64,000 bases of DNA from Beta vulgaris subsp. vulgaris (lineage: Eukaryota > Streptophyta > Magnoliopsida > Caryophyllales > Amaranthaceae), in the NCBI RefSeq assembly GCF_026745355.1, contig NC_079205.1, positions 35,697,660 through 35,761,659 of the forward strand, given 5' to 3'. How positions within the stretch are numbered: position 1 is the stretch's first letter; the number at the start of each line of letters is the position of its first letter. Of this stretch, positions 23,607-34,623 are shown piece after piece. A model generated the notes under the pieces. That model did not search any database and was not told the origin of the DNA. It worked only from the letters and a program-made list of their open reading frames with translations. Position numbers and translations under genes: made by a program.

Positions 23607-26223
23607 CACTAGTCGAAAAAAGTTCATCCGCTCCAGTCAAAATATATCTTGCAGATTCGATTATTGGTCCGGAGTGGTTGACAAAAATCAACTACTCCAA
23701 TTGAAAATCGGATCAATTATCCAATTAACTGACCCAGTTTTCACAAAAAGTGAATCTATTAACCCATTAACTGATCCGATTTTAGGTGAAACGGATCATT
23801 TAATGGGGTAACTGATCCGCTTTTCACCAAAAATCGGATAAGTTAAGGGCCTAACATATAAAAAATATTTCCTTTTGTGTTTTTTCCTTGTTTCTAAAAA
23901 AAGAAAATCTTTCATAGCCCACACAACGGTTACAATTCAACAACAACGTGCAAAATAAATGCAACAAAATAAAATCACAAAAAATAAAAATTCACTAAAA
24001 TTTAAACCCTAAAACAATTAAACTACATGGTAGATGAACCATAAAAATTATATCACAAAAAATACAAATTCACTATAATTTAAACGGTTTTTTTACCGGA
24101 TAGCCCCAAGTTTTCAAAAATTTCACCAGGTACCCCCCATGTTTTCAAAATTCACAAGGTACCCCTCAATTTTATGTAAATACACCCAAATACCCTTAAT
24201 GACTAACAACATTAACCACCGTTAGTTTTAACCCTTATTAAACCCTAATTAGCCCTAATTAACCTTACCCTAACCCTAACCTTAAAACCTAACCCTAACC
24301 TTAAAACTTAACCCTCCCACCACCCTATCCCCCACCCTCCCACCACCCCTACCCATTCCCGACCCCTGCAGCTCTCCATCCCCCACCCCACGCAACCCTT
24401 CCCCCAACCCCCTCACAACCCCCCAGTTGAGTTTCGCTCCCCTCCCCCACCCCTATTGAGTTTCGCTCCCCTAGCCCCCACCCTCGTCGGGTTTCGCTCC
24501 CCTCCCCCCACCGCCGTCGATTTTTGCTCCCCTCCCTCCCACCCCCATCGAGTTTCACTCCCCTCACCTACCCCGTCGATTTCGCTCCCCTCCCCCTTAC
24601 CCCCCCCCCCCCCGGGGTCGATTTTCGATTTTCTGGGCTCGAAAATCGATGCGGGCGGGGGTGGGGAGCGAAACTCGGCGGGGGTGGGGGAGTGGAGAGA
24701 AAATTGACGGCGGTGGGGAGAGGGGATTGAAACTCGACTGGGGGCTGCGATAGGGTGGGGAGAAGGACTACAGGGATGGGGGAGGGGGATGCTAGAGTGG
24801 GGGAGGGGCAGGGGTGGTGGGTGGTGGGATGATGGGTTAGGGTTAGGTTAGAGGTAAGGTTAGGACTATGGTTAGGATTAGGAATTAATTAGGATTAAAA
24901 AAAGAAAATTAATTAAGATTAATGACTAACGATAATTAACGAGTCATTAAGGATATTTGGGTGTATTTACATAAAATTAAGGGGTACTATGTGAATTTTG
25001 AAAACATGAGGGTACCTGCTGAATTTTTTGAAAACTTGGAGGTATTTGGTGAAAAAACCGTAATTTAAACCCTAAACATTAAAATTAAATGGTAGATGAA
25101 CCAAAAATAATTAAATTACAAAAAATAAAATATTAAAACCCTAAAATGAGTAGATAAGCATCAAAATATATAAAAAAAATATTCGAATCCTAAAATCATA
25201 CCCTAAAAACCACAAACAAATTAACAAAGAAAATTACTTACAATAATTAACCCCCAAAAATTACAAGAAACGAAAATAAAAAATTAATCACAAATGAAAT
25301 ATAAACGAAATAACATGAAAAAGAAAATGAGAATAAAATTACAAAGAATCTAAAGAGGCGAGCGATGTTCGTTGACTGGCGAAGCCTCGACGGAGGACTG
25401 GTGCTGAAGAAGACTCGAAGCAACGGAGGAGCGGCGCTGGTGAAGACTCGAAGCAACGAAGGAGAAGCGTTATTTGAATATTCATCTCGATCCGCGGTTG
25501 TGCTTTGAGCGGCGATGAGTGAAAATCGTGGTGGTTAGGGGTTGGCGTTTCCTACTTCGTGGTTGGAGGGAGTTAAGATTATCGTTGAGTCACATTCTAG
25601 AGAAGAAAAGGATATTCGAGTGGAAGAAGAGCATATAATGGAGGAAGAAGATGAAAACTTGGAGGAAGGAGAACACGAAACAGAAGAAAAACAGCGCATA
25701 GAAAATTGAGGAAACCCAGAAGATGAAATTTTACAAGAAGCCCAAAAGTGGGGATTTAGCGTGACGCATGTTTAATCAAGACGATTACAGCTGAAGAGAA
25801 GGTTAAACTGGGTGAAAATAAGCAAGATTGTTAGAATGAAGAAGAATTAAAAGAGCAATAGAGAATTATTAGAATTCGATTCAAAATTCTAGGGTTTGGG
25901 GGGTTTGAGAGGAGAGCGTTTGAGGAGGGAGGAGGAGTTCAATAGAGGGAGTTAGGGTTTGAGGAGAGGGTTTGAGAAGGGAGGCGTTTGAGAAATGGGA
26001 TGAGATTTAAAGCAGTTGGCTTGGGCTTCACTTTTTTTGGGCCACAAACTGGTCCGGTTTGAGGGAAAATCTGATCAGTTTGTTAACTGATCCAGTTCTT
26101 CTCCAAACCGGATCAATTTTTGGCCCAAAACATTCCGACAAAAAAAAAATCAAACTTATTGATCCGGTTTTGCCTAAAATCGAATCAGTTAACTTGTGAC
26201 ATATAAGGTTTTTTCCACTGGTG
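23607..26223. mobile_element. Non-autonomous CACTA element 3 (2.6 kb)
   Basis: The ends are CACTAGTCGAAAAAAG and, inverted, CACCAGTGGAAAAAAC, flanked by the duplication GTT (23604-23606 and 26224-26226). Subterminal repeats are built on ACTGATCCGNTTTT in both orientations (23680-23840 and 26040-26190). Inside are a foldback MULE (24085-25060), an exon-like antisense stretch near 25340-25460 (arginine/serine-rich) and purine-rich sequence to 26010. No transposase is seen. It interrupts an older LINE: removing it with one GTT joins frame segments on either side (LFKLIWHLAIQRKWKLF). Confidence 0.88.
24085..25060. mobile_element. Foldback Mutator-like element, copy 2
   Basis: A 976-bp element with a perfect 9-bp duplication TAATTTAAA (24076-24084 and 25061-25069). 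The ends are CGGTTTTTTTACC and, inverted, CGGTTTTTTCACC. The arms contain the same CACC-AGGTACCCC repeats, TTAATGACTAAC block and CCCTAACC strings as copies 1 and 3. The centre holds a run of imperfect 33-35-bp repeats with GTTTCGCTCCCCTCCCCC (24427-24600) and its inverse GGAGCGAAACTC on the right arm. It has no coding capacity that I believe. Confidence 0.85.
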
Positions 26224-27214
26224 GTTCAAGCTTATTTGGCATCTTGCTATTCAACGAAAGTGGAAATTATTTATGTGAAACCTGTTTCTAAACATTCTCC
26301 CTCATAAAATTAGCTTGGCAAAAAGAGGAATTATTTCAAATTTAGTATGTTGTTTTTTGTAAACTAGAAGATGAAGATGATTTTAACTTATTCAGCTCGT
26401 GTGATGTTGTTCATCACTTATGGGGGAATAGTATCTCCACTATTTCTTCAACTTTATAGGATTTAGTCATTATGATTTATGAGGGACTGGATTTCTTCCT
26501 ATATCCTACTGGTAATCAATAAGGAAGGTTTTAATAGCCATAAGATTGCTTTGTTCATTGCAAACTTATGGGGTATTTGGATAACTTGGAACAATCATTT
26601 CTTCAGGGGTGGTTCTACTTCCACTGCTCAGCTCAGAGTGCCTATTATTGTTGCCTCTGCTCAACATGCTAAATTCCTGAATCTTTCTTCTCAGACTCTT
26701 CACTTTCTCCATCACCTATAAAATATCTCTACCATGCCTCTCGGGTTTTCCTTGGTTAACATTGGACAAATTTCGTCAGGTTTACCTGACATTACTATTC
26801 AAGTTGATGGTTCTTGGGAAAAGGTCTCTTTATGAAATGTTAGTTGGGTGGTAGAACATTTGAATGATTCTCAATAACTTCATCTTGGGTGTCATCTCAT
26901 AGCTAAGTCTGCTTCAAGCAAAGCTTCTTGCTTGTCTTCATTGCCTCCTCTGGATTCGTGCTAGAGGTTTCCTTTCTTCATTGCCTCAACTACTATTATC
27001 AGTATCACTGAAACTAATAGTAAAACTTATGTGAGTCTTAAGAGGACGATCCAGCATATTTGCTCCCTGGGTAAGCTATTCCAAATGTGCAGAATTCGCA
27101 AGGTTTCGAGGCAACAAGTTTCACAGGCTCATGATCTATTAAAATTTTATAGGTGTAATCCTTAATTGTATTTGTGTTTTTTAGTTTAGATGGAGCTTCT
27201 GTCAAAAAAAAAAA
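26224..27214 (+). pseudogene. 5'-truncated LINE fragment: zf-RVT and RNase H, decayed
   Basis: It resembles the 3' end of a plant LINE ORF2. zf-RVT-like sequence (KWKLFM, NILPHKISLAKRGII, CxxC-type LVCCFC and HHLW) runs to about 26440, then a linker with NLWGIWITWNNHFF (26555-26610), then RNase H-like remnants from about 26800 (IQVDGSW). Several stops and shifts interrupt it. The 3' end, CTTCTGTCAAAAAAAAAAA (27196-27214), matches the tail style of the intact LINE (CTGTCAAAC plus A-tract). A few codons lie left of the CACTA (about 23580-23606). I found no target duplication. Confidence 0.65.
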
Positions 27215-27449
27215 TGATTAAGCTCAGAGTGCAACTTATTTTTATATAGTAAGGAGAAGGCATCCTACAAGATAAAACCTCACTCAAATCAACTTGGCGC
27301 AGCTTTGAAGGCAAGGCCCTTTGAAAGTAGGAGGAAAATGGTAAGGGGATCGAAAATCCTCAACCCTAAAGTGCCACTAGTAAAATTTAATCCCTCAACC
27401 TCTAGTTGTAAAATACAAACCCAACCACTAGACAAATTACTATTTAGTG
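27215..27449. other. Spacer left of the MULE, with its target-site copy
   Basis: Short intergenic stretch with no gene. Its last ten bases, CTATTTAGTG (27440-27449), are the left copy of the MULE target duplication; the right copy is CTATTAGTG at 34624-34632, one T shorter. Confidence 0.6.
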
Positions 27450-27545
27450 GAGTTAAGGGTACTTGAGGGTACTGAACTTTCAAAAAAGTTTCAGTTAGGG
27501 TATTGAACTTTCAAAAGTTCCAGTTAGAGTACTCAAAATGGACAG
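27450..27545 (+). repeat. Left TIR of the MULE
   Basis: It reads GAGTTAAGGGTACTTGAGGG at its outer end and CTCAAAATGGACAG at its inner end, with two GAACTTTCAAAA(AA)GTT units between. It matches the inverse of 34498-34623 with few mismatches. Confidence 0.88.
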
Positions 27546-27801
27546 ACGTTACTTTATGGGGAATTTCTGTGAAATGCGCCGTTTGGTGCGTATTCCTAGG
27601 CGCGTGTGCCACACGAAACGCCACCTAATGATTAACTTTATTGAGGTGGTTTATTTGGCGGGTTTTATTATCAACTCTCTGTCTTTTGTCTTCTTTCATT
27701 GTCTTTATTTCCTTCTCACTCACTCTTTATTTAAATCATTGCACAACCTTGTCCTCTTCATTTATCATTTTCTCTTCATTTACTCCATTTTTAAACATAG
27801 C

Positions 27802-30008
27802 ATGTGGCCAGTAGCGCCACCAACAAAATTTCCAAGAGTAACTGAGACTTCTGCAGAAGGTATATTCTTCTTCATTTACTCCATTTTTTTTATAGATCTT
27901 CATTTACGTCTTTTTTTTCCTTTTTAGTACTTTTTGGTTACCTTTTTGGTTGTTGTGCGTAACTGGAGTAAAAAGTAATGGTTTTTTTTCTTTCTTGTTT
28001 AAAAAGGCGATTTTTGGAACTAGTTGAAGTTGTTTTTTGTTGGATTTGTTTATTTAATGTTAATGACGCTTAGGGTTTGATAATTAGGGTAAAATTAGTA
28101 AATTAATTTTTTTTCCTAATTGGGTTTTGGGGTTTGGGTTTTGCAGAAGTAATATTTTGTGGGTGTTAATTGTGGTTGGAGTTTAGTTATTAAAGTTAAA
28201 GTATAATTTATAAAAATTCGGGTTAAGTGAAATTTAATTAATATTTTTTTGTAATGACTAGGTATGGAAGCTTTACGCCATGCACACCCCTTATGTTCGA
28301 ACCAAGACGTCCTAGTGACCCACATATTCACTGGGCTAAGGTGGGAGGATCAGATAAAGGTTGAGCAAACCTGTAAAAACTGGAGGTTATCACTAGTAGA
28401 ATAAATGCTATTTGCTGCGGTGATATTGCTGCGGTTTGACCTATACGCAGCAATATAACACGCAAAAAGAAAAGAAAAAATAGAAATTGACAATATTGCT
28501 GCGGTTTCCGCCCAAAACCGCAGCAATATTGTCTAACTGACACTTTTTAAAAATATTTTTTTCATATATTGCTGCGGTCCTATGTGGCAACCGCAGCAAT
28601 ATTTGCTATCACTTAAACAAAAAAAAGACAGGGACTGTGAAATTATAAAACCAGCACTTAGGGTTTTTTCCCTCTCTCTCAGCGCCTCTCTCAACCATCT
28701 CTTCTCTCTCTCTCAGCCTCTCATCTCTCTCTCAGCCTCTCATCTCTCTCTCAGCCTCACACGCACTTCTCTCTCATCACTCTCAACCTCTCTTCATCTC
28801 TTCGCCTCCCTGTCAACCTTCGCCTTCCTTCGAACGCAAGTCGTCGCGAGTCAATCGTCGTCACACATTCTCTCTTCCTCGACCGCAAGTCGTCGTCGGC
28901 CGATGTTGAAGCCTCCGACGAATTTTTCTCACCCTCTTCCCATCATCGTCGACTGTCAGAGAGGAAGCAGCTTGAAAGGTCCGCCGCATCTGGATCCATC
29001 AACGTTTTTTGCATTCGTTCGCATCTCTCCATCGTTCATCTCCGGCGTTCGAACGTGCTCCATCAACGTGGTCTGTTCATCTCCATCAATGGTAGCGGCG
29101 AATGCGTTCCGTTCGTCTCTACCGGCGAGTTGTTTCAAGATCTAATGATGTTTTTCCTTTTTTATTTAGTTTTTAATTTTTTTTTGTTAATTCTGTACTT
29201 CTGTTTCATTGTATATTTTTGTATTCATTTTTCCATCAACGTGTACTGCGTTCATTCTCTATTTCTGCTTCTTTTTCGTTTTTTTGCATCAAGGTCTGTA
29301 TTCATTTTTTTTTCGTCATCTCTATTTCTGCTTCTTTTTCGTTTTTTAAAAAAATTTCATTATTAGTCTGTATTCTTTTTTTTATTTAGTTTGTAATTAG
29401 GATTTGTAATTTATTATTTTTATTGAATATATGACAGTTTGGATGAGTTTCTTTTGTATTGTTATTGTATTGCAATAGTCTCTTTGGATTTAAAAATGTT
29501 TATAATACAAGTGTGCTATCAAAAAAAGTACACTTTTTGTCATTCAAATTTGATGGCAAAATGCAAAAAAAAAAAAAAAAAATGCCTGTACATACTATTG
29601 CTGCGGTTTTACTAAAAAAACCGCAGAAATATGCTTTCTAAATCTGATATAAAATAAGTATATTGCTGCGGTTTGGCCTAAAAAACCGCAGCAATATTGG
29701 TATATATTGTTGTGGTTTAAAACCGCAGCAATATTATTAATACCTATTGTTGCGCCCTTAATTGTTGCGCCCCCCAAACCGCAGCAATAGGGCACTTTTT
29801 AACCGCAGCAAGTAGCATTTATTCTACTAGTGTATGGTGGAGGCTCCGATCTTATGGTGGTAGTTTCTGGCTTAGCAAGCGTAGGCAAACTAAGAAGTGG
29901 ATATTGAATGATATAATCTTCAACAATGGGAGGGACCTCCATGGTTTGATCAACAAGGACATGACGGTATACTTTGATGGGTTCCCATGGTTATTCAAGG
30001 AGGATTGA
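27802..30008 (+). pseudogene. Unrecognised Trp-rich small protein gene, split by a CACTA
   Basis: I do not recognise this protein. Exon 1 is 27802-27859 (ATG, 19 codons plus one base; donor G|GTATAT). Exon 2 starts at 28262 after TGACTAG. Its frame runs to the CACTA at 28391 and resumes at 29836, once one TAT duplication is removed, to a TGA at 30006-30008. The joined frame is 119 codons without an internal stop and the split falls in a Trp codon (residue 63). Visible traits: eight Trp (2, 47, 60, 63, 64, 74, 84, 114), basic SKRRQTKKW near 76-84 and an acidic end. It lies in the MULE, 345 bases upstream of the transposase ATG. It could be a MULE accessory gene, a captured gene fragment or a chance frame. 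Confidence 0.5.
28391..29832. mobile_element. Non-autonomous CACTA element 2 (1.44 kb)
   Basis: Same family as the element at 18361: ends CACTAGTAGAATAAATGCTA and its exact inverse, flanked by the duplication TAT (28388-28390 and 29833-29835). ATATTGCTGCGG hairpins occupy both subterminal regions (to about 28605, and 29595-29815). The interior from 28660 is CT-rich with TCTCTCTCAGCC repeats, then an exon-like stretch to about 29147 and a T-rich, intron-like stretch. The layout mirrors the interior of element 1 in the opposite orientation, but the base sequence is largely different. The 187-codon open frame at 28582-29145 is low-complexity Ser/Leu-rich and probably not a protein. Confidence 0.92.
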
Positions 30009-30352
30009 AGAGGAAGAAAGTTGGATTTTTTGCTTTTTTTTTTGGGGTGGGTAGATATTTTGCCTCTGTCATAGCTATAGTTAGGGGAGAATGTGACAGC
30101 CACTGGCTTTATTTAGGGTGGTTGTCACTACTATGACAGATTCATTTTTGTGGTTGATATGAATGCAGGCTCCAAAAAACTTTAGTATGTTGGTTATGTA
30201 ATTGGTTTGAGTCTGCCAAATTTTGTATGAATGAATGCTATATACTCTTTACTCTTTAATTATATGTGAATGGTATATATGATTCTATAATATCATTGTT
30301 TCATCATTCCTTGCACTTAATTTAGTATATAAATGTTTGTATGACAGTTTCT

Positions 30353-33261
30353 ATGGAACTAAAACCTTACATTATTGTGCACCATGGTGGAGAATGGTTT
30401 GTTAATGGTGACATTAGATACGATGGTGGTCAAGTAAGTGTGTTTGAAAACTTACCTGATAATGTTGATGCTTCATATGTAAAACAAATCATAGAAAACT
30501 TGGGTTACGATAACATCATTAAGCTTCATTTTGTTGATCCTAGGAAAGACTTTAGTACTGGTATTAGGTTCTTGGGCTATGCTAAGCAAATATTTGATCC
30601 ATTTTTAGCACTGCTTTTACAATACAAGCTTGTACATGTGTACACAGAACATGCAATAGTTAGGCCATTTGGGGTGGGTAATGGATGGAGTGGAGTTGGG
30701 TCAAGTCAGTGTGGTGAAGGGTCCTTAATTCAATTGTTGTGTGATGGAGATGAGGCATTGGTCCCTGAAAATACTGGCCATACTAGAAATGATACCCTGT
30801 AGATATAGACTATGATACAGAAGGCACAAGAGGATGATGATGAATTTGTTATGCTAGACCAAAGTGAGTGATGAAAAGAAAAACAACAGTCTTATGAGGA
30901 AGAAATAGAGATGTTAAAGAGAGTATCTGCAAGTAAGGGTTATGTGAGAATTTGTTTGGAGGTGACTTTGAAGGGATCAGTGATCTTGACATTCCTAGTG
31001 AAGATGAAGATGAGGACTATGGGTACTTAGAACCTCCACCTTCAAAAAAAAAAAGACACCCAGTTCAAACAAAGGGGTAGATGGAGGGGATGTTGGAGTT
31101 GACTGTAACAATTTGAAAATGCAAAGACTTTCAGAAAAGCATTAGTTGACTACTCAATGGAGATTGGGAGAGAACTACCATTTAGTAGGAATGACCTTAA
31201 CAGGGTAGGGGCTAGATGCATCAACAAGGATAAAGGATGTCTTTAAAGGATTTGGGCTTCATTGGAGAAGTGGAAGAGAAACTTTATGGTGAAAACCTTG
31301 GTGCCCAATCACACTTGTGGAAGAGCCCCTAAAAACAGAAACATGACAGCTTATTGGGTTGCTAAAAATTATAAGAGTAAGTTCAAAATAAACCCTTACT
31401 GGAGGCTACAAGATATAATAAAGACAGTGTGGCTAGAGTAGGGGATTAAGGTGAGCAGAATTGTAGCATACAGAGCTAGGAGGAGGGGGCAAAGTTTGAT
31501 TGTAGGAGAGTATATGGAGCAATATACCTTGCTGCCAAGGTATGCTGTAGAGATACAAAAAAGTAACCGGGCAAATACAATCATAATTAAGATGGATGGA
31601 AATGTTTTTGAAAGAATCTACATTTGTTTTGAGGCACTGAAAAAGGGGTTCTTAGCTGGATGTAGGCCTTTTATATCTCTTGATGGTTGTTTCTTAAAAG
31701 GACCCTATGGTGGACAACTTTTAGTTGCTGTTGGGAGAGATGGGAACAACCAAATGTTCCCAATTGCATGGGTAGTAGTAGAGGTTGAATCTACTTCTAG
31801 TTGGACATGGTTTTTGATACAATTAGGGGAGGATTTGAGATCAAATGAAGGTGCTGGTTACACTTTCATGTCTGATCAGCCGAGGGTTTATTGAGAGTTG
31901 TGTCAGATGTGTTTTCCCAAGTTGAGACTAGGGTATGTGCAAGGCATGTGTACTGTAACTGCAGAGGGGTGTTTGGTGATGGTCTAGAGTATAGGAAGTA
32001 GTTCTGGATCATGGCTAAGAGCACCACAGAAAATTATAGAAAAGATGGGGAAAATATCTACTGCAGCTGTTGATAATCTCCTAAATAGGAACTACAAGAA
32101 ATGGTGTAAAGCCTTCTACACTCCTTTGTGTTATTGTGATAGTGTGGATAACAACATGAGTGAGGTTTTCCATGCCTACATATTGAACTCAAGGCATAAA
32201 CCTATCATAACTATGTTGGAGGACATCAGGGAGGGGTTAATGGAGAGGCTTCAAAAGAAGAGGGATGAAATAGGTAAGAAAGAGATGTTGGTGTGTCCAA
32301 TAATACAACAGCAAGTTGAGAAGCACAAGATTTTTGCTAGGGGATGGAATGCATTCTGGGATGGGGGGCTCTTTTATGGGGTGAGGGAAGGGGCAACACA
32401 AACAAAATATGTTGTCAATTTGGAAGCCAGAACTTGCAGCTGTAATGGATGGCAAAACTGTGGGATTCCATGCAAACCTGCAGTGGTTGCAATATGGAAC
32501 AAAGCTGACCAACCAAAACATTATGTTAATCAATGCTTCACAAAAGAAGTATATTTGAAGGCATATGACTACTTGTTGGAGCCTCTAAATGGAGCAGAAG
32601 AGTGGCCTAGTTCAGAAACTTTGGGCATTGCACAAAACTGAAGAAAGTGAACAACAGGCGCCAAGTGAAGAGAAGGAAGGCAGTTGGAGAAGTTACAACT
32701 ACGGGGAAATTGAAAAGAACAGGCTCAGTAATGACATGCGGCCTATATGGTCTTCAAGGGCATAACAAGAGAGGTTGCAAGAATGTACCTATAGAGTTTG
32801 TGCACATGGGAGCACTAATGTACCCATGCACCATAGAGGTGTAGGTGTATACACCTACCCAAGTAGCTACCAAAGAGTTGCTACTCTCCAACAGCAGCCA
32901 CCACAGCAGCCACCAAGTCAACCCCCAAGTCAAGCACCAAGTCAACAAACAAGTCAAGCACCAAGTCAACCAATAAGTCAACCAATCAATCACACAATCC
33001 CACAAAGAAGAGTAGCATATTATTCAGATTATGAGGGTGAGCAGACTACATATTCATTCAGCCAAGACTACTCATTTAATGAGTCACAACCAGAGAAGGG
33101 TTCACAAGCTTCACAAACAATAACTAGCCAAGCCTTACAGGTATGTGATTTGATTGAATTAGCTAACATTTTCTTACCTCATAATCTATCCATGTATTTT
33201 GAATTACTTTCTTTATATTCAGGACCTAGCAATGGCTAAAAGGATGCAAAGGAGAATTTAG
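30353..33261 (+). pseudogene. MuDR-type MULE transposase (PB1-like, MuDR, MULE, SWIM), broken
   Basis: Domains in order: a plant PB1-like N-terminus (YIIVHHGGEWFVNGDIRYDG, 30353-30802); a MuDR DNA-binding region (about 31110-31480: GRELPFSRNDLNRV, WRLQDIIKTVW with stops between); the MULE DDE core (31630-31890: FISLDGCFLKGPYGGQLLVA, MFPIAWVVVEVE, FMSDQ); a SWIM finger (32410-32500); a zinc-knuckle remnant (about 32735-32785) and a Gln/Pro/Ser-rich tail (32895-33000). A last intron (33141-33222) joins QALQ to DLAMAKRMQRRI and a TAG at 33261. Stops and frameshifts occur near 30800-31110, 31240, 31440, 31885-32050 and 32640. SWIM CxCx(n)CxH reads CSCNGWQNCGIPCKPAV, so the His is Pro; the knuckle reads CGLYGLQGHNKRGC, so its second Cys is Tyr. 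Confidence 0.88.
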
Positions 33262-33407
33262 TTCAAAGGTAACTTATATTTAATTAATAATATGCTAGTA
33301 CATAGCTTGATATAGTAATTAGAGTCTTAAATAAACCCCTTACATAGTTATATATTGTACCATAAACAAACAAGAACCAAAATGAACACAAATCCAAGCC
33401 CTAACAC

Positions 33408-33734
33408 TCATAAATCCACCATTTTCATCTTAAGCATGATATATTTTAATTCAATCTTCCTTGCCTTTTCATTTGTTGTCTTCATATTGTGCCTCAGCAA
33501 CATCACTTCCCTTCGAAGCTCCTGTTTCTCCTCCATTAACCCCAAAATCACATTTTTCTGCCACTCTGTAGGCTCTTCAACATCACACCATTTAAATAAC
33601 TTGCACCCCCTTGTATTAGTCTCATCATCATAGTCAGGGCATGCTACAAACCTTCTACCAGGGTTGTCCCTTGTCCAGGCTCTGATTTTGGTTATAACAA
33701 ACCCACAATGACATCTTTTGGGAATTGAGGGCAT
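33408..33734 (-). CDS. GRF-type zinc-finger protein carried by the MULE
   Basis: A 108-residue protein. Residues 8-51 form a GRF zinc finger: CHCG, the GRRFVACP strand that names the family, and GCKLFKWCD supplying the last cysteines. Residues 55-100 are charged and probably coiled-coil (MEEKQELRREVMLLRHNM). GRF fingers bind single-stranded nucleic acid in several nucleases and helicases; in plants small GRF proteins of this size are common near transposons. The start ATG follows an in-frame TAG, which favours it, but an alternative ATG in another frame 20-30 bases upstream (MSRNSYG) suggests one lost base near the N-terminus. It is convergent with the transposase, 146 bases apart. The open frame suggests less decay than its neighbour. 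Confidence 0.72.
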   Translation of the reverse strand: MPSIPKRCHCGFVITKIRAWTRDNPGRRFVACPDYDDETNTRGCKLFKWCDVEEPTEWQKNVILGLMEEKQELRREVMLLRHNMKTTNEKARKIELKYIMLKMKMVDL

Positions 33735-34007
33735 GGACCGTAGCTATTTCTTGACATTATCCTGAGGTGCACAAAATACTAAAAATTAAAATTTACATTC
33801 GTAAAAGTAAAAAAAAACATTGACATTAGGTATAATTTTCCTTAATGCAGTTGCTTTGTACCTGATTAATTGAAGATGATGAAGTTGATTTTTTTTTTTT
33901 GCTGCTGATGGATGAACAATAATATCGGATTTGTTTGTGTTGTGGAAGTTGATACTTTTGTGAACCTGATTTCTTGAGAGATAGGATTTTTTGGATGTTC
34001 AAATATA

Positions 34008-34266
34008 CTACCTCCATTTCAAATTAATAGTTACACTTTTACTTTTGACACTACTCACAAATTTCCCTTTGACTATCATTTGTGAGTTATGGTTAAGAGA
34101 AAATATAGTCATGTGGGGTCTTGTTTGATTCGTCTTGATATGTAGTTTTAGAATATCGACTTTTTATATTTTTTACAAATACAAAGTTAGACATATAAAG
34201 GCTCAAAGTAGTGCATCGGCATGCGTGAAAAGTGTAAGTGTAACTATTAATTTGAAACAGAGGTAG
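34008..34266. mobile_element. Stowaway MITE (259 bp) inside the MULE
   Basis: The ends CTACCTCCATTTCAAATTAA and their inverse, each followed by TAGTTACAC, are flanked by TA (34006-34007 and 34267-34268). TA duplication and CTMCCTCC ends are the Tc1/mariner Stowaway signature. The core GGTCTTGTTTGATTCGTCT recurs in weaker form in the copies at 53307 and 55961. Confidence 0.9.
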
Positions 34267-34497
34267 TATTTGTTAATATGGTTCTGTTTAACATGTATAT
34301 CTTCATTTGTTACCGTTGAAGAATTTCGCTGTCTTTTTTGAATTTAAGGGTACTAAATTAACTATCACTTCGTATTGATTGCCACGCCATTATGTATTTA
34401 TTGCCATGTCATTATGTATTTATTGCCACGTTATTTTACTTTTAATTTTGGGGCTAATAACGATATAAACCAAAGTTTAGTACGTTAGGGTAAGGTC

Positions 34498-34623
34498 CGT
34501 CCATTTTGAGTATCCTAACTGTAACTTTTGAAAGTTCAATTTCCTAACTGAAACTTTTTTGAAAGTTCAGTTTCCTAACTGAAACTTTTTTGAAAGTTCA
34601 GTACCCTCAAGTACCCTTAACTC
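34498..34623 (-). repeat. Right TIR of the MULE
   Basis: The inverse copy of the left TIR. It is about 31 bases longer because one unit ending GAAACTTTTTTGAAAGTTCAG is present twice. Confidence 0.88.

Larger units (their letters stand above)
27450..34623 (+). mobile_element. Mutator-like element with long TIRs and three genes
   Basis: A 7.2-kb MULE (5.7 kb without the nested CACTA) with terminal inverted repeats starting GAGTTAAGGGTACTTGAGGG and a 9-10-bp target duplication. Between the ends lie, left to right, a split 119-codon reading frame, a MuDR-type transposase pseudogene, a convergent GRF zinc-finger gene and a Stowaway MITE. It lies about 350 bp past the stop codon of the SUN gene. 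A transposase plus a second, convergent gene recalls maize MuDR (mudrA/mudrB), but the second gene here is a GRF protein. The transposase is broken, so this copy could only move with help. Confidence 0.88.

Noticed and set aside
28582..29145. 187-codon open frame inside CACTA 2
   Set aside because: It is Ser/Leu/His low-complexity sequence derived from TCTC repeats, begins inside a subterminal repeat, and has no recognisable domain.
30001..30341. Continuation of the small MULE gene into the transposase
   Set aside because: The TGA at 30006-30008 is followed by stops in all frames and the transposase has its own ATG with a clear PB1-like start at 30353.
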